Below, piece by piece: positions 15,793-23,887 of a stretch of 64,000 nt of DNA (position 1 is the first letter of the stretch; the number at the start of each line of letters is the position of its first letter). Below the pieces are notes generated by a model. That model did no database searches, was not told where the DNA came from, and saw only the letters and a list, made by a program, of their open reading frames with translations. This stretch comes from Taibaiella helva (lineage in GTDB: Bacteria; Bacteroidota; Bacteroidia; Chitinophagales; Chitinophagaceae): positions 62,001 to 126,000 of the forward strand of contig NZ_QUZZ01000003.1 of the NCBI RefSeq assembly GCF_003545695.1. The letters run 5' to 3'. Made by a program: the position numbers and the translations under genes.

Positions 15793-18117
15793 TCAGAATT
15801 TAAAGTTATAGGAAATAGAAGGGATGAATTTGAACAGGGCCACCTTAACGGCCTCAGTCTTGCTGGCATCATCCTTGTTGTCACGGAAGTAGATAGTGTA
15901 AGCGTTTTCGCGGCCGTAGGCATTGTACAGGCTGAAGGCCAGCTCATGGCTCCATTTTTTGGTTTCCTTCAGCTTGCAGGTGGCGCCTAAGTCGAGCCTG
16001 TGGTAGTCAGGCATGCGGTAAGCATTACGTTGCGTATAGTAGTATACGGTCTGGCCGTCTACCTGGTATTTGCCGGCAGGGAAGGTGATGGCATCGCCTG
16101 TGTAGTACACCCAGTTAGCGCTCAGGGTCCATTTCTTGTTCAGCTGGTAGGTAGCCACCAGCGCGATATCATGGGTCCTGTCCTGGCGGGCGTTATACCA
16201 TTCGCCGTTGTTGATGCCGTCGATCTGGCGTTCTGTTTTGGACAAGGTATAGCTCAGCCAGCCGGAGAGGCGGCCTACTTTTTTCTTCAGCAATACTTCA
16301 AGACCGTAAGATCTGCCTTTGCCGAACAGCAGCTCGGATTCGATGGCATTGTTGGATGAGTACACATTGGCGCCATCGCGATAATCCACCTGGTTCTGCA
16401 TGGTCTTGTAATAGGCTTCAACGGTCAGCTCATATTTGTTATCCGCCAGGTTGCGGTAGTAGCCCAGCGATACCTGGTCGGAGATCTCGGGCTTGATGAT
16501 ATTGGTGCTCGCCAGCCATTTGTCGGTAGGGCTTGCAGCAGTGGAGTTGGAGATCAGGTGCAGGTTCTGCGCATTGCGCACATAAGAAGCCTTAACCGAT
16601 GAGTTCTTGTTGAACTGCCAGCTGGCGGCGATGCGGGGTTCCAGGTTCATGTAAGTTTTCACCACCTGCCCGCTGTTATAGTGCGTAGTATCAGCCACGG
16701 TGCCATCGGGCGCAAGGTCGTAGAAGTCTCCTTTGCCGAGGATGGTGAAGGCCGACAGGCGCAGGCCGTAAGTGATGTTCAGGTTGTCCAGCGCTTTCCA
16801 GTTGTTGGTCACATAGGCAGCATTCTCCCAGGAGTAGCGTTTCTGCAGCGCTGTGGAGCTTATCGTGCTTTCGTCGCCGGAGGTTACCTCGCCGGGACGG
16901 ATGGTGTGGTAAATGCTGTTGATACCGATGCGCAGCGTATTGCGGTCGCCGGCATACCATTGCAGCTCTTCCTTGAAGTTGAAGTCCTGGATCTGTGAGA
17001 AGATCCGGAAATCGTAAGCGCCGGTCTTGATCGATATCTTATAGTTATAATTGCTGAAGACAAAAGAGGTATTGGAGAACAGCTTGCTGCTGAAGATGTG
17101 GTTCCACCTTAAGGTCGCTGTTGCATTGCCCCAGTCCATGCCGAAACCCTGGCCGTCGCCCAGGCTGGCGCCCAGCTTATCTTTTCCGAAATAGCCGGAC
17201 AGGTACAGCCTGTCTTTTTCACCCAGTATATAATTTACTTTGGCATTCAGGTCGTAGAAGTAAAGAGAGTTGTCTTTGTACTTATCCGAAAGTTTGAGAA
17301 ACATATCGGCATAAGTACGGCGGCCGGTAATGAGGAAAGAAGATTTATCTTTCTGTATAGGACCCTCTACGTTCAGCTTGGCAGAGATAAGGCCTACACC
17401 GCCGCTCACATTAAAGTCCTGGTTGTTACCATCGTTCATTTTGATATCGAGCACTGAAGACAAACGGCCGCCATACTGTGCAGGCATTCCCCCTTTATAT
17501 ACGGTAATGTCTTTTACCGCATCGGAGTTGAAGGTAGAAAAGAAGCCCAGCAGGTGTGAAGCGTTGTATACCGGCGCTTCGTCGAGCAGGATCAGGTTCT
17601 GATCGGCTGCGCCGCCGCGTACAAACATCCCGCTGTTGCCGTCGCCGGCCGATTTGATACCGGGCAGCAGCTGTATGGCTTTCAGCACATCCCTTTCGCC
17701 GAACAGCACGGGGATGTTGGAGATTTCTTTCATAGTGAGCTTTTCGACGCTGGTCTGTGCGCTGCTGAGGCTGCGGCCACCGGTGCTCTCGGTAATGGTC
17801 ACCTCTTTGAGATCGTGGCTTTCATCATCAAGTGTAAGGTTCATTGTGGTATCGCGATGAAGCGCCACATCGAAGTACTGGGGCTGCATGCCTACCGAGG
17901 TGATCTCGATGGTGTGCTCGCCTTCAGGAAGCGTCAGCGAATAAAATCCGTACTCGTTGCTGAGGGTACCGGCTACGGAATCTACCTTTATGGATGCTCC
18001 GATCACCGTTTCGCCGTTGGATTTGGATTTGACTACACCGCCTACGGTAACTTTCTTTTGTGCTGATGCCATGAAAGCGCTGCAGGTAAGGAGCAGAATG
18101 AAACAATAGTTTTTCAT
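15793..18117 (-). CDS. TonB-dependent receptor with carboxypeptidase-like N-terminal domain
   Basis: A 774-residue outer-membrane receptor. The signal peptide (MKNYCFILLLTCSAFMASA) is followed by a CarboxypepD_reg-like domain at about residues 22-110 (VTVGGVVKSKSNGETVIGAS). The plug domain has SNIPVLFGERDVLKAIQLLP and MFVRGGAADQNLILLDEAPV at about 135-185. The barrel ends in ALFKFIPSISYNFKF with a terminal Phe, the outer-membrane insertion signal. It should import a ligand with energy from TonB/ExbBD. The partner downstream is a DUF4249 lipoprotein. No sigma/FecR genes lie beside it. The ligand cannot be told. Confidence 0.95.
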   Translation of the reverse strand: MKNYCFILLLTCSAFMASAQKKVTVGGVVKSKSNGETVIGASIKVDSVAGTLSNEYGFYSLTLPEGEHTIEITSVGMQPQYFDVALHRDTTMNLTLDDESHDLKEVTITESTGGRSLSSAQTSVEKLTMKEISNIPVLFGERDVLKAIQLLPGIKSAGDGNSGMFVRGGAADQNLILLDEAPVYNASHLLGFFSTFNSDAVKDITVYKGGMPAQYGGRLSSVLDIKMNDGNNQDFNVSGGVGLISAKLNVEGPIQKDKSSFLITGRRTYADMFLKLSDKYKDNSLYFYDLNAKVNYILGEKDRLYLSGYFGKDKLGASLGDGQGFGMDWGNATATLRWNHIFSSKLFSNTSFVFSNYNYKISIKTGAYDFRIFSQIQDFNFKEELQWYAGDRNTLRIGINSIYHTIRPGEVTSGDESTISSTALQKRYSWENAAYVTNNWKALDNLNITYGLRLSAFTILGKGDFYDLAPDGTVADTTHYNSGQVVKTYMNLEPRIAASWQFNKNSSVKASYVRNAQNLHLISNSTAASPTDKWLASTNIIKPEISDQVSLGYYRNLADNKYELTVEAYYKTMQNQVDYRDGANVYSSNNAIESELLFGKGRSYGLEVLLKKKVGRLSGWLSYTLSKTERQIDGINNGEWYNARQDRTHDIALVATYQLNKKWTLSANWVYYTGDAITFPAGKYQVDGQTVYYYTQRNAYRMPDYHRLDLGATCKLKETKKWSHELAFSLYNAYGRENAYTIYFRDNKDDASKTEAVKVALFKFIPSISYNFKF

Positions 18118-18338
18118 GAGAAAATTTAAAAATCAGGAATACGATTTGCGTTCTGAAATGTAAGACAACGGTAATGAAAGATACCCCTATGGAATATTTT
18201 CGCTTTATAAATTCATTGATTTTAGTGGAATGCTACCGATATCCAGGTAGCCGGCCGGGGCTTGCTGCAAATGCTTGACAGGCGCAACGATCGGTCCGGC
18301 GCGCATTCCGCGGAATGAACGTTGCCGGGACGGAATTA

Positions 18339-19361
18339 TTATGCGGGCTGAATAATTTGTACTTCTCTTTCCAGCTGTATGCCGAAACGTTGCTTTACGG
18401 AGTCCATTATCCTTACTGAAAGCGCTGCAATATCGGCGCCGCTGGCTTTCCCGTAATTCACCAGCACCAGGGCCTGATCTTTGTGCACACCGTAGTCGCC
18501 CTCCCGGTAGCCTTTCCAGCCACATTGCTCGATCAGCCAGCCCGCAGGTATCTTGGTCTTTCCGTTATCCAGGGGATAGCCCGGAAGCGAAGCATATTGC
18601 TCTTTGAGCGATAAGTAGACGGCGTCGGGCACTTCGGGGTTCTTAAAGAAGCTGCCCGCATTGCCGATCTTTTTGGGATCGGGAAGCTTGGCGCTGCGGA
18701 TACGGATCACGGCATCCGAGATATGCTTTATTGATAGCTCTGTTATGCCCATCGCCTCAAGCTCTTGCCGGATATTACCGTAGCTGGTGTGGAATACAGG
18801 CACTTTGTCCAGCCTGAAAGTTACGGAAGTGATTACTGCCTTACCTTTCATGGCGCCTTTGAAAATACTGTCACGGTAGCCGAAACGGCACTCTGCCTGC
18901 GTAAAGCTGCGGAAGGCCTGCTGCTCCAGGTCAAAGAAGCGTACCTGCTCCAGCACATCCTTCACCTCTACGCCATAAGCGCCGATGTTTTGTATGGGCG
19001 CGGCGCCAACGGTCCCGGGTATCAACGATAAGTTCTCTACCCCGGCATAGCCCTGCTCCACGCAATACAGCACAAAGCGGTGCCATACCTCCCCTGCGCC
19101 CGCCCTGATCCATACATGGCTGTCATCTTCTTTTATCCTTTCAATGCCTCCGATCTTATTGTGCAGGATCCATTGCGGTACATCGGCCGTCAGCAGGATA
19201 TTGCTGCCGCCACCCAGTATAAAAAGCCCGGAGCTATAGGCAGGATTGTCTTTCAGCGAGAGCAGTTCTTCTTCCCGGTGCAATTCGGAGTAGTGTGCAG
19301 CGTAGGCTTCCATGCCGAAAGTATTGCAGGAAAGCAGGGAAACGTGAGCGAGCGTTTGCAT
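18339..19361 (-). CDS. murB: UDP-N-acetylmuramate dehydrogenase MurB
   Basis: Cytosolic FAD enzyme that reduces UDP-GlcNAc-enolpyruvate to UDP-MurNAc in peptidoglycan synthesis. The start at 19361 gives 340 residues beginning MQTLAHVSLLSCNTFGMEAY. FAD-binding motifs are FILGGGSNILLT (about residues 48-59) and ENLSLIPGTVGAAPIQNIGA. The Tyr of CRFGYRDSIFK marks type I MurB, the proton-donor Ser lies in IGNAGSFFKNP, and the late Glu lies in IQLEREVQII. The frame stays open 31 codons upstream, but this extra part does not match the family. The gene lies alone between the TonB receptor and a DUF4288 gene. Confidence 0.95.
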   Translation of the reverse strand: MQTLAHVSLLSCNTFGMEAYAAHYSELHREEELLSLKDNPAYSSGLFILGGGSNILLTADVPQWILHNKIGGIERIKEDDSHVWIRAGAGEVWHRFVLYCVEQGYAGVENLSLIPGTVGAAPIQNIGAYGVEVKDVLEQVRFFDLEQQAFRSFTQAECRFGYRDSIFKGAMKGKAVITSVTFRLDKVPVFHTSYGNIRQELEAMGITELSIKHISDAVIRIRSAKLPDPKKIGNAGSFFKNPEVPDAVYLSLKEQYASLPGYPLDNGKTKIPAGWLIEQCGWKGYREGDYGVHKDQALVLVNYGKASGADIAALSVRIMDSVKQRFGIQLEREVQIIQPA

Positions 19362-19489
19362 AAGCAATGAGAGTGAGCCGGCCCTGAAGACAGGTTTTGC
19401 CGTAAATTCAGGCGCGAACTTAGGAAATAAAATGAACATGGCATCCGGGGACAAGTCGGGCGGGGTAGCTGCGCTCTGTTAGGAACAAT

Positions 19490-19518
19490 AAAAAAGCTGT
19501 CCATGAGATTGGACAGCT
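19490..19518 (-). terminator. Terminator after the DUF4288 gene
   Basis: On the minus strand an AGCTGTCC/GGACAGCT stem with an eight-base loop is followed by TTTTTTATTG. It lies 55 bases beyond the stop. Confidence 0.7.
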
Positions 19519-19572
19519 GCGAAAAGAAATGTCTCCCGCGAGGGGCTCAGGCTGCACGGAAAACAAGTAAGG

Positions 19573-19935
19573 TCAGGCCGTAAGGGCGATCTGCATCTGC
19601 AGGCTGGCATGGCGGGTACGCAGCGAGTGCATGTACTCTCTTGCCGCGCCTGCCGTGTCTATAGTATAATGTAACTCCATATTGTCTACGCTTTCTTCAG
19701 GTTTGTCGATCGTTTGCAGGATACCGATGCCCGCAAACTCCCAGGTCAGCTCCTGATTGTCCGCTGTATTGCGCTTATCGAGTTCGTGAGAGGCCATTAC
19801 AAGCGCGGCCTGGTAGGCTTCGCGGGCGGAATCGGCTTTGATCAGGCGCATTTGTTTATCAAATTGGTGTACGGTTGGACAATTTTTGTCGTGGATACGA
19901 TAGATCAATTCAGTAAGGAACCAACATTGTTGCAT
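19573..19935 (-). CDS. DUF4288-like small protein
   Basis: A 120-residue soluble protein. It opens MQQCWFLTELIYRIHDKNCP and continues TVHQFDKQMRLIKADSAREA, the usual DUF4288 pattern (a strand, then an order to handle residues as in YQAALVMASHE). The middle holds LTWEFAGIGILQTID and a C-terminal helix follows (GAAREYMHSLRTRHASLQMQ). There is no signal peptide, so it is cytosolic. The function of DUF4288 is unknown to me. The gene is monocistronic by its own terminator. Confidence 0.75.
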   Translation of the reverse strand: MQQCWFLTELIYRIHDKNCPTVHQFDKQMRLIKADSAREAYQAALVMASHELDKRNTADNQELTWEFAGIGILQTIDKPEESVDNMELHYTIDTAGAAREYMHSLRTRHASLQMQIALTA

Positions 19936-20054
19936 AAAGAGATAATTAAAGGAAAAATATGCCCGCGCTACCTGTCTGTTTATCCATTAACGGCCTGTCT
20001 GTTGAATTATTTCCGCGCCGGGCATATTCTTCTTGATTTTAACGTTTGTATTGT

Positions 20055-20771
20055 CTACATCGGCCGCAGCTTACCCGAGCCGCTGATGCTCACGTCTATA
20101 GCCGGAAGTCCCCTGTAATAGACATTGCCGCTGCCGCTTATCCGCACCTTCAGGTGATTCAGGGCATATACCCTGGCATCGCCCGATCCGGATATCCTGA
20201 CATCCGCACTATTGGCCGCCAGCCCGGAACAATCGGCTGAACCGCTACCGGTGATGTCGATATCTTCAAAATCGGCAGTACCGTTGAAGATATTGATCTC
20301 CCCGCTGCCGCTAATGTCGGCATCCAGGCTGCCCGCAGTCAGTTTGGTTATATTGACGTCTCCCGAACCATTTACCCTGATATATAAGTTAGCAGTATTC
20401 ATGGGCTCCTGGACCGTCATGCTGCCGGAGCCGCTTACCCTTAAGCCGGTTATGCTCGGTGCTGTCACATATACCCTTACCCGGGAATCGGGACGGATGA
20501 CGGTGTTGCTTTTGACCCGTACGGTCATGATTCCGTCATTGAGCACTGTCTCCAGGACGTCAATAATATTTTGTTGCGCTTCGATACGTATGTTGTAAGT
20601 ATTGCCCTGGCTTACATACACGTCGCCGGTAAAATCGGATTTGATCTCACTGAAACCGGAAATGTTCCGTGTCTCCGATACTACCGGCCCTTTTCCGTCG
20701 ACCTTGCGGCAGGAGGGAAGGAGGGCAAGCATCAATAAGCTGAAAATGAGTAGAATACTTAACTTTTTCAT
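20055..20771 (-). CDS. Head-GIN domain (DUF2807) lipoprotein
   Basis: A 238-residue lipoprotein with lipobox LLMLALLPSCRKVDG (Cys about residue 21). The body is the DUF2807/head-GIN beta-solenoid: it starts ETRNISGFSEIKSDFTGDVY and then repeats short turns with a G-S-G core, such as LRVSGSGSMTVQ, IRVNGSGDVNI, ADISGSGEINI, DITGSGSADCSG, VRISGSGDARVY, VRISGSGNVYY and VSISGSGKL. Such proteins are probably exposed in the periplasm or on the surface, with no firm role known. It is transcribed in the same direction as the QVAG-repeat gene 128 bases upstream. Confidence 0.92.
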   Translation of the reverse strand: MKKLSILLIFSLLMLALLPSCRKVDGKGPVVSETRNISGFSEIKSDFTGDVYVSQGNTYNIRIEAQQNIIDVLETVLNDGIMTVRVKSNTVIRPDSRVRVYVTAPSITGLRVSGSGSMTVQEPMNTANLYIRVNGSGDVNITKLTAGSLDADISGSGEINIFNGTADFEDIDITGSGSADCSGLAANSADVRISGSGDARVYALNHLKVRISGSGNVYYRGLPAIDVSISGSGKLRPM

Positions 20772-20898
20772 ATGGCTAAGATGATTGAATAGTTGCGCTG
20801 TTAAACGTGATTTTTCTTAGTATTCTGCCATTTCATTGTATATAGACGACGAACGGCAGGGATTCATTAGGTTAATAAATTGATAAAGGGGTATGCCG

Positions 20899-22038
20899 TC
20901 ACAGGTTGAATTGTACACCGGCGATGGCTCCGAAGTAAAGACCATTGATATGGTTTTTACCCCTATTCTTCCATAAATAATGGTCGTCGCGGATATCCGT
21001 CTGTCCTCTTTCGTAGTTGAGGTGATTGAAGCTGGGGCCGGCAAAAAACTCCAGGCGGTTGGCTATTTTATAAGCGGCCAATATACGAAGGGCCGACTTC
21101 ATATACACATCGTGCTGCAGATCGCTCATGGCCATAGTAACGGTTTCAAGATTGATGCGGAAGGATTTGCTGATGGCGATATGCGCGCCAAGGCCGCCTT
21201 CGAGCACATAACGGGCTTCTTCATCCTTGAAGTTGTAGCCCGCGCCAAGAATGCCGTACAAGACCTTACCGCCCGATCGGAAAGTGACCATTGTGCTGGC
21301 GCTTTCGTCAATGGATACGCCGATCTGCTTCTCCCCGTTTTTGATAATGTTGACCAGGCCGATAGGATAATTGCTTTCCTCGGCAATGTTGATGAAGCCG
21401 GCCACCTGTACGCCGCTTACTTTCTTTGCCACATTAATGAAGCCGGCTACTTGTGTATGCGCATCTTTCGCTACATTGATAAAACCGGCCACCTGCACGG
21501 CATCGCTGTTCCTGGCGATGTTGCCGAAGCCGGCTACCTGTGCATCACTGTTGCCGGCCTTGTTGGCGAAGCCCGCCATCTGCAGTCCGCGGGCGTCCTT
21601 CGTAATGTTGGCCAGGCCGGCCAGCTGCGCGCCGTCGGCGCTGCCGCTGATATTCGCCAGGCCTGCTAGCTGTGCTCCTTCTGCATTTCCTTTGATATAG
21701 TTAAGGACACCTGCCATCTGTGCACCGCGGGCTTTGTGCTGTACGTGGTTAAGGATGCCGGAGATCATTACCCCGTGGGCTTCATGCTTGACAACGGAGC
21801 TGATGCCGGAGAGGCAAAAGGCATTCTCCTGCCAGGAAACGCCCGCCAGTACATGCATAGAGAAGTTGTTGGTCAGTTGTGGCGCTTCGGTGCCGTTGGT
21901 GCTTAAGGGGTAGATAAAGCCGACGTGGGCAGGACGGGCTTTAGTACCCTGGGCCGATGCAGCGACGATAAAACAAAAGAAAACGAGGAAGCTGCAAAGG
22001 ATCCAAAGAATTAAGCTGCTGAAAAAATTGCGTGTCAT
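20899..22038 (-). CDS. Exported QVAG-repeat surface protein (LA_2272-like repeats)
   Basis: Start at 22038 gives 379 residues with a signal peptide (MTRNFFSSLILWILCSFLVF ... VAASAQG). Residues of about 85-255 hold about ten tandem units of 16-17 residues around the motif Q-V/L/M-A-G-h-h-N-h-A, e.g. GAQLAGLANIS, DAVQVAGFINVAKD and GVQVAGFINIAEE. The remainder has alternating hydrophobic strands and ends DHYLWKNRGKNHINGLYFGA then IAGVQFNL, which resembles a small outer-membrane barrel. The same unit recurs in the protein at 26528. I associate this repeat with LA_2272-type surface proteins; no function is known to me. Overall, probably a surface-located repeat protein. Confidence 0.75.
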   Translation of the reverse strand: MTRNFFSSLILWILCSFLVFFCFIVAASAQGTKARPAHVGFIYPLSTNGTEAPQLTNNFSMHVLAGVSWQENAFCLSGISSVVKHEAHGVMISGILNHVQHKARGAQMAGVLNYIKGNAEGAQLAGLANISGSADGAQLAGLANITKDARGLQMAGFANKAGNSDAQVAGFGNIARNSDAVQVAGFINVAKDAHTQVAGFINVAKKVSGVQVAGFINIAEESNYPIGLVNIIKNGEKQIGVSIDESASTMVTFRSGGKVLYGILGAGYNFKDEEARYVLEGGLGAHIAISKSFRINLETVTMAMSDLQHDVYMKSALRILAAYKIANRLEFFAGPSFNHLNYERGQTDIRDDHYLWKNRGKNHINGLYFGAIAGVQFNL

Positions 22039-22122
22039 AAAAGGTGCTTTCGAATAGGACACCGATAAGAAAGGATACCCCTACAGGCTGTTCTTTAAAA
22101 ACAGACCTGCCCAAACAGGAAA

Positions 22123-22143
22123 GCCGCCCTGTATGGAGGCGGC
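22123..22143 (-). terminator. Weak hairpin after the T9SS cargo gene
   Basis: GCCGCC/GGCGGC stem with a nine-base loop, followed on the minus strand by TTTCCTGTTT. It lies 32 bases past the stop codon. Confidence 0.4.
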
Positions 22144-22174
22144 ATCCGGTCATTGTCTGACTTATTGGTTGCGG

Positions 22175-23734
22175 TTAATCGAGCTTGATCAGCTTTTCCG
22201 CCTTGATAAAATTGTTGTCCTTATCGCGGAGCTCAAGAATATACAAGCCTGCGGGCAATCGGCTGATATCGAGCGATGATCCGCTACGTTGCTCCATTAC
22301 TTTAGCACCATCGGCGCCAAGCAGCAGCAGGCTGAGCTTAACAGGGGACTGGATGAATACGGTTTCCTTTGCCGGGTTGGGATATACCTGTATGTGCGAA
22401 GCGATACCGTTCGGGTCGTGAATGGCCGTCGTATTATAGTTGAACGCTGCGGACAGGTTACTGCATCCCGAACCGTCGGTAGCCTTCACCGTATAGCTGC
22501 CGGTAACCCCTGCGGGATCGTAAGTGGCGCCGGTGGCGCCGGGAACCAACTCGCCGTCTTTATACCATTGATAAGTAACTGTAGGTACTGACGGGCTTAC
22601 CGAAAGCTGGCTGCCAGTCTGTACGATCACGGGCTGATCGGGCTGCGGACGGAACGCCACCGTAAGCGGCAATCCGAAATTGTTCTGGAGGAAGTCGGGA
22701 CACTGCATGGGCGCTGCCTCTACGGTATATTCGCCCGGTATAAGTGCCGTAAAAGTAGAGCTGTTGGCGCCAGGTATAGCTGTGCCGTTGCGGAACCACT
22801 GCACCGATTCCGTATAAGGCGAAAGCACTTCAAGGAAGAGAGTATCGCCGGTGCAGAGAATGGCCTCACCATTTTCGCCTGTAGTGAAATTGCCCGAGCT
22901 GGATACGCTTATCGGTGCAAATACCCAGCTGTCGACCAGCACACTGTCTGAACGCGTATTACAGCCCATTACTGTGGCCGTAACATGGAACCAGCTGCCG
23001 GCATCGGCAACTTGCGATACGGGCAGTTCCTGTGCGGTGGCGCCGGGTATCATAACGCCGTCTTTGTACCATTCGAAATTACTGCCCGAATCGACGCTAA
23101 GCGTGTCCAGCGCACCAGGGCAAAGGATCGGGTTTTCGGGAATGATATGCGCTCTGATAAAAGCCACGTCGATCGTTACACCCAGGAAGGCGATCTGTGT
23201 GGGACAAATAGCGGGCGCACCACTAACAGAATAGCTGCCCGGCTCGTAGATGTAGAAGTCGGGGCTGTTGGCGCCGGGTATAGGCGATCCGTCTTTATAC
23301 CACTGTACCGAAATGGGATAAGAAAAATGCATGAGCATGGTATCACGTCCTTCGCACAGCAGGGAGCTGCCGTCGTTGGGATTGATCTGGTAGTTGCCGT
23401 CGTGCACTGCGAAAGGCGGCAGGTACATCCACCCGTCCACCAGCACAGAGTCGGACATTTCGGTACAGGAAGCTTGTGTGGCGCTTACTTTGAAGTAGGA
23501 GCCTGCCATCGATCCGTCCACTACGAGATACTGTTGCGTTGCACCGGCAACAGGAGCGCCATCACGGTACCATTGATAGTTGTCGTACACCTGTGTCCAC
23601 AGAGTATCGGTGTCCGTTGCACAAAGAACCATATTGTTGGGGGTGACGGTAGGTGTAAAACTACACTGTGCTTTCAGCTGCTCGGCCAGCAGGACCAGTA
23701 GTAGCATGGCCCCTGCAATGTAAAATCTTTTCAT
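22175..23734 (-). CDS. Secreted Ig-like-repeat protein with type IX secretion C-terminal domain
   Basis: A 519-residue exported protein: signal peptide MKRFYIAGAMLLLVLLAEQL then KAQ, then four or five related modules around residues 25-430. Each contains a Y/F-x-W-Y-K/R-D/N-G-x-x-I/V-P-G-A element (NYQWYRDGAPVAGATQQYLV, NFEWYKDGVMIPGATAQELP, VTYQWYKDGELVPGATGATY) and paired Cys. The last 80 residues form a T9SS sorting domain: IQVYPNPAKETVFIQSPVKL, a Ser-rich strand, then LDISRLPAGLYILELRDKDN and a terminal KLIKLD. The protein should cross the outer membrane by the T9SS and be attached to the surface or released. The role may be adhesion; nothing enzymatic is seen. It is divergent from the histidine kinase gene. 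Confidence 0.9.
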   Translation of the reverse strand: MKRFYIAGAMLLLVLLAEQLKAQCSFTPTVTPNNMVLCATDTDTLWTQVYDNYQWYRDGAPVAGATQQYLVVDGSMAGSYFKVSATQASCTEMSDSVLVDGWMYLPPFAVHDGNYQINPNDGSSLLCEGRDTMLMHFSYPISVQWYKDGSPIPGANSPDFYIYEPGSYSVSGAPAICPTQIAFLGVTIDVAFIRAHIIPENPILCPGALDTLSVDSGSNFEWYKDGVMIPGATAQELPVSQVADAGSWFHVTATVMGCNTRSDSVLVDSWVFAPISVSSSGNFTTGENGEAILCTGDTLFLEVLSPYTESVQWFRNGTAIPGANSSTFTALIPGEYTVEAAPMQCPDFLQNNFGLPLTVAFRPQPDQPVIVQTGSQLSVSPSVPTVTYQWYKDGELVPGATGATYDPAGVTGSYTVKATDGSGCSNLSAAFNYNTTAIHDPNGIASHIQVYPNPAKETVFIQSPVKLSLLLLGADGAKVMEQRSGSSLDISRLPAGLYILELRDKDNNFIKAEKLIKLD

Positions 23735-23800
23735 AGTCGCAGTTAAGTTTTAAAATGAAGTAACAAAGCTATTTTCAATACCGATGCTATATATTGTTAC

Positions 23801-23840
23801 AAATACCCATTCTGAAATTGGGTATTTATACCCAATTTCA
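23801..23840 (+). promoter_or_regulatory. Nested palindromes in the divergent promoter region
   Basis: A perfect dyad with 12-base arms (TGAAATTGGGTA/TACCCAATTTCA, four-base spacer, 23813-23840) overlaps a second perfect nine-base dyad (AAATACCCA/TGGGTATTT, 23801-23827). They lie between the T9SS cargo gene and the histidine kinase gene. The half-site TACCCAT resembles the NarL heptamer TACYYMT, and the neighbouring regulator is NarL-like. Binding is inferred. Confidence 0.6.
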
Positions 23841-23887
23841 CCGGATCGCTATGGGCTATAGAGGCGAATTTGTTATTTTTAGAGAGT

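Noticed and set aside
14867-15811. 314-codon open frame on the plus strand
   Set aside because: Antisense to the DUF4249 lipoprotein, whose signal, lipobox and pairing with the receptor are clear.
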